Of a DNA stretch of 64,000 nt, positions 1 to 6,261 are shown one piece after another; position 1 is the stretch's first letter, and every line of letters starts with the position of its first letter. Under the pieces are notes generated by a model. That model did no database searches and was not told the DNA's origin. It saw only the letters and a list, made by a program, of their open reading frames with translations. The stretch is taken from positions 1 through 64,000 of the forward strand of contig ONDA01000002.1 in NCBI GenBank assembly GCA_900316475.1. The letters run 5' to 3'. Source of the DNA: an uncultured Prevotellaceae bacterium (GTDB taxonomy: Bacteria > Bacteroidota > Bacteroidia > Bacteroidales > Bacteroidaceae). The translations under genes and the position numbers were made by a program.

Positions 1-663
1 CATCGTTTTAGTATGAGAGTCGGTCATGAGTTCTGCAGTATTGCCATTAATAACGCAACTTGTTTTATTCGTTTCTGATAGTCCGGCAGCCTGCGACAAA
101 CCGCCCTCCATCCTCCACGATACATCTATTTTCTCTGATACTTCCATAAACTGCAATTCGCTAAGTAGAAAACCTGTGTTGCCTGGTGTTGCTTCAAAAC
201 GGAAATACCTATAGGGATTCATGTTATCTTCGATACTGTATTCCTTTGATCTAATATAATTTGTAGGAAGCTGGTTAGAGCCGCTGTTGGTAGCTGTAGC
301 AATCGTTGTCCATTCATCAGTCTTATTTAGTTTTGCTTTGATAGTCCACGAGGAGGGGTTACATCGATAATATGTATCATCGCAATTCCAGAGAACATAC
401 TTTTTCGGTACAAAAGCACGGGAGTAGTGGAACTCCACATAAGGTGTTCCCTCGGTAAGATCATACAAAGTGTTAGTATTGCCGTCCACCAAGTTACCGT
501 AGTCTTTGTTTCCTGACAAGTTCGTTGCCTGCCCGCCATCGACGGTAGGCACCTCGGTGATAATCTCGTAAACCACGTCGTCAGCCCACGCCGTCTGCGC
601 CATCGTGAGCATCGCGACGAGGGTGAGGATGAGATGGAATGATAGTTTTACTTTTGTTTTCAT
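1..663 (-). CDS. Secreted discoidin-like (F5/8 type C-like) protein, N-terminal part
   Basis: The reading frame starts at an ATG at 663 and is still open at the window edge after 221 codons, so the C-terminus is missing. The N-terminus (MKTKVKLSFHLILTLVAM, then an AWA-DD cleavage-like site) is a clear Sec signal peptide. Residues ~45-175 have the layout of a discoidin/coagulation-factor 5/8 domain: an 'NLVDGNTNTLYDL' loop, 'YVEFHYSRAF', a Trp-rich 'SSWTIKAKLN' strand and 'YRYFRFEATP...LLSELQF'. Such domains usually bind glycans on exported Bacteroidota proteins. The family call is from pattern only; the missing part could hold a catalytic domain. Transcription probably comes from the promoter at 1052-1059, leaving a ~390-nt leader. 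Confidence 0.7.
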   Translation of the reverse strand, partial: MKTKVKLSFHLILTLVAMLTMAQTAWADDVVYEIITEVPTVDGGQATNLSGNKDYGNLVDGNTNTLYDLTEGTPYVEFHYSRAFVPKKYVLWNCDDTYYRCNPSSWTIKAKLNKTDEWTTIATATNSGSNQLPTNYIRSKEYSIEDNMNPYRYFRFEATPGNTGFLLSELQFMEVSEKIDVSWRMEGGLSQAAGLSETNKTSCVINGNTAELMTDSHTKTM

Positions 664-814
664 ACTCCTCATTTTGTTTCTTTTTTAATTGTTATTGTAT
701 TATGGTTGCTTTATATTTCTCTCATCTAAGTCTGGTAGGGGGGAGCACTATCGGTATGGGCATAAAGAAAAGCACAGACCCCGTCCCATATTCTCCGACA
801 GGCCTGCGACAGCC

Positions 815-1059
815 CCAAATGTACTATGGTTGAAGTCTGCGCTATGGTGCGCAGCTTCAATGTACATTTGGATTTGCTCATTAAATCTCGTTCGAGAAAG
901 GCGTGTGACAAGGACGGTGCAAACCGAGTGCAGAGAGCTCGCTCTTTGCCGAGGTGCAGCCCGTTGGCTTTGCCCTCGTCCGGCGCGACTCGGCCAATCA
1001 TGCAAGCATGTTGGCGCTCGCTGCTTCGTCCGTTCTCGCACAAATTTTGTGCAAAGGTA
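815..1059 (-). other. Palindrome-rich long 5' leader of the secreted discoidin-like gene
   Basis: Reading leftwards from the -7 element at 1052-1059, the transcript begins with GCACAAAATTTGTGC, followed by a series of GC-rich dyads (one with ATGCTTGCAT, another GAGCGAGCTCTC). It then reaches a long hairpin at 815-871, whose arms include CCAAATGTAC, TTGAAG and CTGCGC with their complements. No ribosomal or tRNA signature was seen, and overlapping open frames here look spurious. A leader of the same style lies at 48853-49082. A structured 5' UTR or small RNA is an inference. Confidence 0.45.
1052..1059 (-). promoter_or_regulatory. Sigma-ABfr -7 element TACCTTTG
   Basis: The minus strand reads TACCTTTG, a perfect TAnnTTTG element. 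No good TTTG was found at the usual -33 distance. It faces the discoidin-like gene, whose ATG is at 663. Confidence 0.5.
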
Positions 1060-1197
1060 CGAACTTTCCATGAAAATTGTTCACGGAAGATGCTTTTTTT
1101 AGTCATTTTTACCGATTTAATCATATAATTCTGCATGAGAGGCGCCGGACAGAATGCCTTCACGCATGCGAAGTTACAAAAGACAACACAAAAAAGC

Positions 1198-1229
1198 CCT
1201 CGGCATGGACCGGAAAACGGCCGCCGAGG
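1198..1229 (-). terminator. Terminator of the DUF3791/DUF3990 cassette
   Basis: CCTCGGC (1198-1204) pairs with GCCGAGG (1223-1229), with a smaller inner pairing. On the minus strand the hairpin is followed by GC and six T residues (1190-1195). It sits ~100 bp past the last gene of the cassette. Apart from this hairpin, 1060-1330 holds nothing recognisable. Confidence 0.7.
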
Positions 1230-1330
1230 ACAAAAGTCTTTACCCAGGTTAAGAGTTTTAGTAAAATTTGTGGCTAATCCTTGCCGAAAGTGATATCCTT
1301 TCGGATCGTGCTGATACCTTATATGATATA

Positions 1331-1570
1331 TTAACGTCCAGCGATGTCTTCGGCTGCTTGTTTCTTCATCTGTTCGTACAGATACGCGGGGCTTTGCACG
1401 TAAAGTTCGCCCTCTTCGTCCTGCAGGGCCGTCATCAGCGGTGAGTTATAGACGCGCTCCATCGCCGCTTCGATGCTGCAGCCAGTGTCCTCCATCACGT
1501 ATTTCACCAGTTCGCTCAAGGCATAGTCGGTGAGATAGTTGGCTATCTGATGATGAGTGGGCTGCTTCAT
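1331..1570 (-). CDS. Small third protein of the DUF3791/DUF3990 cassette (79 aa)
   Basis: This is a 79-residue cytoplasmic protein starting MKQPTHHQIANYLTDYAL. The ATG at 1570 was chosen because it overlaps the stop of the DUF3990 gene by four bases; a longer frame upstream only reads through that gene in another frame. The sequence is acidic and mostly helical, with 'SELVKYVMEDTGCSIEAAM' and 'SPAYLYEQMKK'. I recall similar small proteins beside DUF3990 genes, suggesting it is an obligatory partner, perhaps a neutralising subunit. No catalytic motif is visible. Its function is not established from sequence. Confidence 0.75.
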   Translation of the reverse strand: MKQPTHHQIANYLTDYALSELVKYVMEDTGCSIEAAMERVYNSPLMTALQDEEGELYVQSPAYLYEQMKKQAAEDIAGR

Positions 1571-2055
1571 ACGGTTTCGACGTTGGTTTTGCGGAGTAAG
1601 CGTAGGGCACGCTCGGTTCCGAAGTAATACTGCTGGTCCAGGTAACGGTCTTGAAGCAGGCGGGCAGCCTCTTCGGGCGAGTAGATACCCTCGCGATAGT
1701 TGGTCAACTGGAGCACCACGCCATCGTTGGCTATCGGGCCAATGACAATGTCGTAGTCGTGAATGGGCTTGTCGTTCTTGCGGTCGCGGTTGGCATCGAC
1801 AAAAAGGAACCACTCCACTGTGGCTGTTTCGGGGAAACGCTTTATCTTCAGGTTGGACGGCAGGGCAGCCTCGTCCAGTTCATAGGTGATAAGCGTGGGC
1901 GTGCCGCCGAAGAGCCGTGCTTTCTTCTGGGCCATGCGGACGGCGGTCTTACGGTCGGGCGTTGCGTAAAAGCCCCGGCCAAAGTCCTTGTACCGCAAAC
2001 TTACGGCGAGGCTGATGCGGTCGAAATCTGCGTTGGTGCCGTGATAGAGTATCAT
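1567..2055 (-). CDS. DUF3990 protein, ADP-ribosyltransferase-like fold (candidate toxin)
   Basis: A 162-residue soluble protein beginning MILYHGTNADFDRI. The 'YHGT' start and the following 'GRGFYATPDRKTAVRMAQKKA' block are typical of DUF3990, a family placed in the ADP-ribosyltransferase fold group, where such a His/Tyr strand and a later acidic residue bind NAD. The 'DYDIVIGPIANDGV' segment is also usual in the family. The gene is translationally coupled on both sides by four-base ATGA overlaps: DUF3791 upstream and the 79-aa protein downstream. Toxin activity is inferred from fold and gene arrangement; the protein or RNA target cannot be read from the sequence. Confidence 0.82.
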   Translation of the reverse strand: MILYHGTNADFDRISLAVSLRYKDFGRGFYATPDRKTAVRMAQKKARLFGGTPTLITYELDEAALPSNLKIKRFPETATVEWFLFVDANRDRKNDKPIHDYDIVIGPIANDGVVLQLTNYREGIYSPEEAARLLQDRYLDQQYYFGTERALRLLRKTNVETV

Positions 2056-2267
2056 GACAGTGTCCCTCCATTCTTTTGGCAGACGATGAGCAGGTCATCG
2101 ACCGTCTCATCCATCGACTGCAGGTGTTCCACGTCGAAGAATTCGATAAGGAATGCCAGCCCTTTGTGTTCGTGCAGGTAGCGGAACGCCGCCTGCCGCG
2201 TCATGGAGAAACGCTGGGCGAAAGCCTGAATGCTGGCCGTGAGATAGGGAATCTCGTACTTGCTCAT
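2052..2267 (-). CDS. DUF3791 protein, first gene of the cassette (candidate antitoxin)
   Basis: A 71-residue protein (MSKYEIPYLTASIQAFAQRF...). The pattern 'AFAQRFSMTRQAAFRYLHEHKGLAFLIEFFDVEHLQSMDETVDDLL' matches DUF3791: a short helix-turn-helix-like segment, then a conserved Tyr/Phe-Asp-Val-x-His stretch. DUF3791 genes regularly precede DUF3990 genes in gut Bacteroidota and Firmicutes. The stop overlaps the DUF3990 start by four bases. No good promoter was found between 2268 and 2315, so the cassette may be read from the promoter at 2665-2696 through the broken toxin gene. Confidence 0.8.
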   Translation of the reverse strand: MSKYEIPYLTASIQAFAQRFSMTRQAAFRYLHEHKGLAFLIEFFDVEHLQSMDETVDDLLIVCQKNGGTLS

Positions 2268-2315
2268 ATCTTCAAATGTTTTTAATGAATTACGTATTCT
2301 GAAACTTGAAACGTT

Positions 2316-2399
2316 TTAGGGTTTTTGCAAATTATTTGGTTTGATGCAACGGCGGAAGTCCTTCTTGAAGCGACTGGAAAGCGATACCGTATATGCCAT
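2316..2399 (-). pseudogene. Truncated YafQ/RelE-like toxin, 27 residues left
   Basis: Two bases after the antitoxin stop, an ATG at 2399 opens a frame reading MAYTVSLSSRFKKDFRRC and ending after 27 codons at 2316. The pattern 'SxRFKKDFRRC(I)K' is the usual first strand and helix of YafQ/RelE-superfamily mRNA interferases, which are ~90 residues long. The remaining two thirds, including the catalytic residues, are missing, and the sequence beyond is the DUF3791 upstream region. I read it as a toxin cut by a deletion or by arrival of the neighbouring cassette. Confidence 0.6.
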
Positions 2400-2401
2400 A
2401 G

Positions 2402-2632
2402 CTATAGACCCATTTCCTTATAAAAGTCTTTCAGTGAATCATAATGATACACTCTGCCGTTCTTGACATCATCCATCGCCTCGCGATAACCGGCCGTTTT
2501 TGTGATGTCGTAATCTTTCTTCTTAGTGGCCTTATGTACCTTGACTGATGCTACGCCCACAAGCATCTTGCATGCGCTCTTTACCTTTGAAACCAAACTC
2601 TCGTCTGGAACCAGTAATACTACTGTTGCCAT
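2402..2632 (-). CDS. Antitoxin-like protein (76 aa) of a broken toxin-antitoxin pair
   Basis: The ATG at 2632 (MATVVLLVPDESLV...) is preferred over an upstream in-frame ATG at 2692, because the promoter at 2665-2696 would exclude the longer form. The C-terminus 'GYREAMDDVKNGRVYHYDSLKDFYKEMGL' has the 'DDVKNGRV.xYxS..DxxKxL' pattern of Bacteroidota type II antitoxins that pair with YafQ/RelE toxins. That C-terminal peptide normally wraps the toxin. The toxin behind it survives only as its first 27 codons, so the antitoxin may now serve only as a regulator. Confidence 0.7.
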   Translation of the reverse strand: MATVVLLVPDESLVSKVKSACKMLVGVASVKVHKATKKKDYDITKTAGYREAMDDVKNGRVYHYDSLKDFYKEMGL

Positions 2633-2664
2633 GATAAATACGTATTTATGTGAATATTCAGCTG

Positions 2665-2696
2665 CAAAGTTACGACAAGTTTTCCAATCATCCAAA
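2665..2696 (-). promoter_or_regulatory. Sigma-ABfr promoter of the antitoxin gene
   Basis: On the minus strand TTTG (2693-2696) is followed, after exactly 20 bases, by TAACTTTG (2665-2672). The predicted RNA start lies ~25 bases before the antitoxin ATG at 2632. Confidence 0.75.
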
Positions 2697-2702
2697 TATT
2701 TC

Positions 2703-2879
2703 TGCGAAAAACCATGTCTTGCAAACGGATCAGGGGACGGTTCTCTGACCCACTTGGAAATGTTTGAAGACCCGCTGGAAAAGGAGGAAGAGAAAACCGT
2801 ACCTCACCATATCGATGATTCCGAAGCGAGAGACTTGCTCAGAAAACTATGCTCAGAATCACGGGGTCGGTTCTCCTGA
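2703..2879 (+). pseudogene. Unrecognised coding remnant, possibly the C-terminal piece of a REP-type Y1 transposase
   Basis: An open stretch encodes ~58 acidic residues (LTHLEMFEDPLEKEEEK..., DDSEARDLLRKL) ending at a stop at 2879. The 'DDSEARDLLRKL' segment resembles the linker near the C-terminus of Bacteroidota REP-associated tyrosine transposases, but the HUH motif and catalytic Tyr are absent and similarity is weak. It has no start codon of its own and lies between the antitoxin promoter and the inverted-repeat element, so it is more likely debris than a gene. Positions 2880-2974 hold nothing recognisable. Confidence 0.25.
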
Positions 2880-2974
2880 TCATTTTCAAGAGTCTGATAT
2901 CTCTATGCTTTATTACTTGTCTCATTCGCATTTCACTTAATTTGAAAAATGATCGAACATCTTTTCCAAGAAGA

Positions 2975-3305
2975 TAGGTGACACCTCTTACACCTGGCAC
3001 TTAACTGCCTGAAAATCAGTAGCTGCTTTTGAGAGCTAAGTAGCACCTGTAGTAGCACCTATAGTAGCACCAAAGGTGACACCTGAGAATAGTGGCAGAC
3101 CGTGAAACATTTACGAGAGGCCGTGAGATTTTTCTGAGAGGCCGTGAAATTTTTGTGAGAGGCCGTGAAATTTCCGGCTTTGGCGTGAAACATTTTGGGA
3201 GTGGCTGGTGCGACACTTGGTGTGGGTATTGGTGCGACCATTGGTGTGGGTAAACTCTTCGCTAAACTGCTGATAATCAGTGGTTGGTGTGAGAGGTGTC
3301 ACCTA
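2975..3305. repeat. 331-bp non-coding element with terminal inverted repeats, copy 1
   Basis: The ends are TAGGTGACACCTCTTACACC (2975-2994) and its complement with one mismatch (3286-3305). Inside the left end are tandem ~12-bp units around GTAGCACC(T/A). The centre has three units of GAGAGGCCGTGAAATTTTT starting at 3115, 3136 and 3157 (21-bp period). Inside the right end are four 12-bp units (GGTGCGACCATT, GGTGTGGGTATT and variants). A related copy lies inverted at 49613-49900. Overlapping short frames exist because 12 and 21 are multiples of three, but no credible protein is seen. Confidence 0.8.
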
Positions 3306-3363
3306 ACGGCAGTCCTGCATGTAGGCGCGCGCGCACGCGAAGCGTTGTTGGTCTCTCGACACT

Positions 3364-5421
3364 TTACTTCTCAATTCGTATACGGGCATCGACGGCAATG
3401 ACGTCGTTCTCGTCGGCCAGCAGGGGGTTGATGTCTATCTCCTTAATTTCCGTGGCAAAGCGCAGGAGGGTTGAGAGTCTGACGATAATCTCGGCATACA
3501 TCCGCTCGTTGATGCCCTTCTGCCCTCGCGTTCCTTTCAGTATCTTATAGGCACGCAGGGAATGAATCATAGAGTATGCCTCCTCGTAGCTCAGCGGAGC
3601 CAGACCTGAGGAGACATCGCGGAGCACCTCGACGAAGATGCCGCCGAGACCGCAGAGGACGACGTGACCGAAACGCTCCTCGTATTTGGCACCGATGAAG
3701 AGTTCGGTACCCTTGATCATCTTCTGTACCATAACGGCGGTGGCATCTGGAATCTGCATCATGCGGTCGAACTCAGCACCAAGCACCTCCTTCGAACGGA
3801 TGTTCAGGGCCACACCACCGACATCGCTCTTGTGAACGGGGCCTACTACTTTCGCAACGACGGGGAATCCCACCTTCTCGGCAAAGGCCGACAACTCGTC
3901 CTTCGACGTGGAGACGAGTTCTGGAACCATGGGAATACCCGCACAAGAGAGAATCTGGCGTACGATATCAGGCGAGACGTAGCCGCTCTCCCCGATGCTG
4001 TCTATCAGCTTGTGCAGCCGCGATATGTCCGTACCGTACAGTTCAACCTCAAACCGTGTGGGTTCCGGCGTCTTCATGATCTGCGTCAGCGCGGTGGCCA
4101 GCGTCACCTCATCGCTGAAGTTCACGTGGCCGCGCTTCAGGAACTCCTGCACCTCAGGCCCCGCAGTATTGACACTGGGCAGGATGGGGAATATGGGTTT
4201 GGGACACTCCAGAATCTTCTTGTGAAGCACGTCGTAGACCTCAAAGATTTTCACCAGTCCCGGCGTGCCAAAGATAACCATGATGGCATCGATGTTCTCC
4301 ATCTTCTCGCAATAGTCGATGGCCAGTTCCAGTTCCTTGGCACCACCGGTAGCCAGAATGTCGATGGGGTTGGCCACACTACTGCCTGGCAGGAGCTTAG
4401 CCTTCAACTCGTCGGCCAGAGGTCCTTTCAGCGATGGCACTTGCATGCCACCCTTCGACAGGGCATCGGTCAGCATGACACCAGGACCGCCGGCATGGGT
4501 GACGATGGCAAAATTCCTGCCAGTGAAACGCGGAAGCGTGAAGATACACCCGACGGTGGTCAGTTCCTCACGGCCAAAGCAGCGCACGATACCCGCCTTG
4601 CGGAACAGGGCCTCAACGGCAGAGTCGCTGGAGGCGATGGCTCCCGTATGGCTGCTGGCGGCACGGCTTCCGCTCTCGCTCGAACCGGCCTTGATGGCGG
4701 CGATGCGGCAGCCCTTGCGGATGAGCGACGTGGCGTGGTAGAGCATCTTGTCAGGGTCGGCAATGTTTTCTATGTACAGCAACTTCACCATAGAATCGCG
4801 TTGCGGGTCGAAGTGTACGTCCATATACTCCAGTACAGACTCAATGCCTATCTGGTGGCCATTGCCCACACTCCAGACACTGTTGAACTGCAAGCCCTTG
4901 CTGACGGCACTCTCAAGGATAAACACAGCCGTAGCACCACTGCCCGAGATGAAGTCGACGCCTTTGGGGTTGAGCTGGGGAATAGGTTTGGTGAACACCG
5001 AGTGGTGCCAGCGGGTGAGCAGGCCGATGCAATTGGGACCAATGAGCGCACAGCCATACTCCTGACAGATGTCGAGTATGCGCTGCTCCAGTTCGGTCCC
5101 CTCGTGGGTTTCCTCACTGAAGCCGGCAGAAATAATAATGAACGCGCGAACATGCTTTTCGGCTGCCAGAAGCTGTACGTAGTCAGGACAATACTTGGCA
5201 GCAACGACGAGGATGGCCAAGTCCGTCGGCGGCAGTTCGCGGGCGTCGTGAAATGCCTTGATGCCCTGCACCTCGTCCTCCTTGGGGTTCACGACACGAA
5301 GCGTACCACAATAGCCGCCGCCAAGAAGATTGCGTACAACAGCGCCACCAGGTTTATGAACATTGTTAGAGCCGCCAATGACGACGATACTCTCTGGCTG
5401 TAATAATTGTCTGTTAATCAT
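3364..5421 (-). CDS. ADP-forming acyl-CoA ligase (fused alpha-beta subunits)
   Basis: This 685-residue cytoplasmic enzyme converts an acyl-CoA plus ADP and phosphate to the free acid, CoA and ATP, giving substrate-level ATP in fermenters. Residues ~1-130 form the CoA-binding Rossmann domain ('VVIGGSNN'). Residues ~150-450 form the ligase domains, with the phosphorylated-histidine motif 'SSHTGA' (His258). Residues ~455-685 are an ATP-grasp domain with the second conserved His in 'GPVHKSDVGGVAL'. Length and order match fused AcdAB proteins. The ATG overlaps the stop of the ParE-like toxin by four bases. With the PaaK paralogues nearby, arylacetyl-CoA is a plausible substrate, but acetyl-CoA is equally possible. 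Confidence 0.9.
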   Translation of the reverse strand: MINRQLLQPESIVVIGGSNNVHKPGGAVVRNLLGGGYCGTLRVVNPKEDEVQGIKAFHDARELPPTDLAILVVAAKYCPDYVQLLAAEKHVRAFIIISAGFSEETHEGTELEQRILDICQEYGCALIGPNCIGLLTRWHHSVFTKPIPQLNPKGVDFISGSGATAVFILESAVSKGLQFNSVWSVGNGHQIGIESVLEYMDVHFDPQRDSMVKLLYIENIADPDKMLYHATSLIRKGCRIAAIKAGSSESGSRAASSHTGAIASSDSAVEALFRKAGIVRCFGREELTTVGCIFTLPRFTGRNFAIVTHAGGPGVMLTDALSKGGMQVPSLKGPLADELKAKLLPGSSVANPIDILATGGAKELELAIDYCEKMENIDAIMVIFGTPGLVKIFEVYDVLHKKILECPKPIFPILPSVNTAGPEVQEFLKRGHVNFSDEVTLATALTQIMKTPEPTRFEVELYGTDISRLHKLIDSIGESGYVSPDIVRQILSCAGIPMVPELVSTSKDELSAFAEKVGFPVVAKVVGPVHKSDVGGVALNIRSKEVLGAEFDRMMQIPDATAVMVQKMIKGTELFIGAKYEERFGHVVLCGLGGIFVEVLRDVSSGLAPLSYEEAYSMIHSLRAYKILKGTRGQKGINERMYAEIIVRLSTLLRFATEIKEIDINPLLADENDVIAVDARIRIEK

Positions 5422-5741
5422 AGCTTTATTCTCTTAGAAAGCATTGATGGCTCACGTCTTGTATCCCAGATGTCAACTACATGCACCTTATCAGAAGACT
5501 TAGCATAATAATATATCAATTTGAATCGACCCACAATATGACGCGCACGGTACAATTTCTTCCTGTCTTTCAGTAAAGGCTCTGGAAATCCTGTCTCTGG
5601 GTATTTGGCGAGATCGTCATTGATGTGAGCAACCTTGGCTGAGAATTTGTTAGCAGTCGTCTCTCCAAACTCAAGAAATCCATTAACAAGATACCTATAA
5701 AGTTCGTTTTCTGCGCGCTTCTGCCATATCACTTGAGCCAT
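5418..5741 (-). CDS. ParE/RelE-family toxin
   Basis: A 107-residue basic protein (MAQVIWQKRAENELYRYL...). The layout 'W...A...L......F.E.....A.KF...V......L..YP..G...P.L......YRARHIVGRFKLIYYY...VHVVDIWDTRR' is that of the ParE/RelE plasmid-stabilisation fold. ParE members poison gyrase and RelE members cut mRNA; the two cannot be separated here. Its ATG lies inside the antitoxin gene (13-bp overlap). Downstream it overlaps the acyl-CoA ligase start by four bases, so a metabolic enzyme appears translationally coupled to the toxin. Confidence 0.85.
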   Translation of the reverse strand: MAQVIWQKRAENELYRYLVNGFLEFGETTANKFSAKVAHINDDLAKYPETGFPEPLLKDRKKLYRARHIVGRFKLIYYYAKSSDKVHVVDIWDTRREPSMLSKRIKL

Positions 5742-6058
5742 AATAATTGTTGTTTGAATCCTGACATCATTTCTTCGAAGGTCTTTCCTTCGCCACGATC
5801 TATCTCTGCCTCAGCCTCATCAATGCGGGCGTTCAACTCTTCCATTGTATATGGTTGATTATCGTCCTTGATTTCATTGTACGCATCGGCATCTTGCTCA
5901 TCTATCTCATAGATATAACGTATAAGACAAGCCTTGTCCTCATGACTAAGATCTCGAACCTGACTGAGGAGTCCACTATTTCTCAAGCTTTCACTCATAC
6001 CATACAGTAGGGAAGCTGCAGGTTCGCAAACGACATCATTATGTGAGTTCTTTTCCAT
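5729..6058 (-). CDS. Antitoxin partner of the ParE/RelE-like toxin
   Basis: A 109-residue acidic protein (MEKNSHNDVV...). A longer form could begin at a TTG at 6082, but that codon overlaps the -7 promoter element at 6080-6087, so the ATG at 6058 is chosen. The middle is a helical 'LSHEDKACLIRYIY' segment often found in Bacteroidota antitoxins. The C-terminus 'YTMEELNARIDEAEAEIDRGEGKTFEEMM' is the typical toxin-binding tail with the 'eGkt(f/y)eemm' signature. It is expected to repress its own promoter together with the toxin. Confidence 0.82.
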   Translation of the reverse strand: MEKNSHNDVVCEPAASLLYGMSESLRNSGLLSQVRDLSHEDKACLIRYIYEIDEQDADAYNEIKDDNQPYTMEELNARIDEAEAEIDRGEGKTFEEMMSGFKQQLLWLK

Positions 6059-6079
6059 TTTCTTTTTATTGTACTGCTG

Positions 6080-6110
6080 CAAAATTAGTGATTATTTTTG
6101 AAATGGCAAA
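6080..6110 (-). promoter_or_regulatory. Sigma-ABfr promoter of the ParDE-like operon
   Basis: The minus strand has TTTG (6107-6110), 19 bases, then TAATTTTG (6080-6087). It decides the antitoxin start, because a TTG at 6082 lies within the -7 box and cannot be the initiation codon of a transcript made from here. Confidence 0.75.
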
Positions 6111-6179
6111 ACTTTTTGCTGTCTTTTCTGTACGAACAAGAGCCAAAAACTATTAATCTGTTATTTTTTTAGCGATTTT

Positions 6180-6211
6180 CTTGGCAGAACGAAAGAAAAG
6201 CAGTACTTTTG
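6180..6211 (+). promoter_or_regulatory. Sigma-ABfr promoter of the first phenylacetate-CoA ligase gene
   Basis: CTTG (6180-6183), 20 bases, then TACTTTTG (6204-6211). The ATG of the gene is 50 bp downstream at 6262. The -33 box is one base off the TTTG consensus. Confidence 0.65.
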
Positions 6212-6261
6212 CAGGCAAGGGAAACAATTAAAACCATACAAACAACCGAGAAAAGACTAAA

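Noticed and set aside
817-824. TACATTTG in the 815-871 hairpin as a second promoter
   Set aside because: It occurs on both strands simply because it is in a hairpin arm, and there is no -33 TTTG at the right distance.
689-1163. Several overlapping open frames of 100-145 codons on both strands
   Set aside because: They lie over a chain of palindromes, contradict each other and show no protein-like pattern; a structured leader explains the region better.
1571-1813. N-terminal extension of the 79-aa cassette protein to 160 residues
   Set aside because: The extra 81 residues only re-read the DUF3990 gene in another frame; the ATGA overlap at 1567-1570 marks the real start.
3115-3177. CRISPR array
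   Set aside because: Three 21-bp units without unique spacers and no cas genes nearby.
3016-3302. Short proteins with repeated 'KISRPL' or 'GRTNGRTN' units over the inverted-repeat elements
   Set aside because: They follow automatically from repeats of 12 and 21 bp; frames are not the same in the two copies and have no start or ribosome-binding context.
3664-5403. 579-codon open frame on the plus strand
   Set aside because: It is antisense to the ADP-forming acyl-CoA ligase, which has full family motifs; the plus-strand translation has no recognisable domain.
6059-6082. TTG start of the ParE-like antitoxin
   Set aside because: The codon is within the -7 promoter element, so the transcript cannot contain it.
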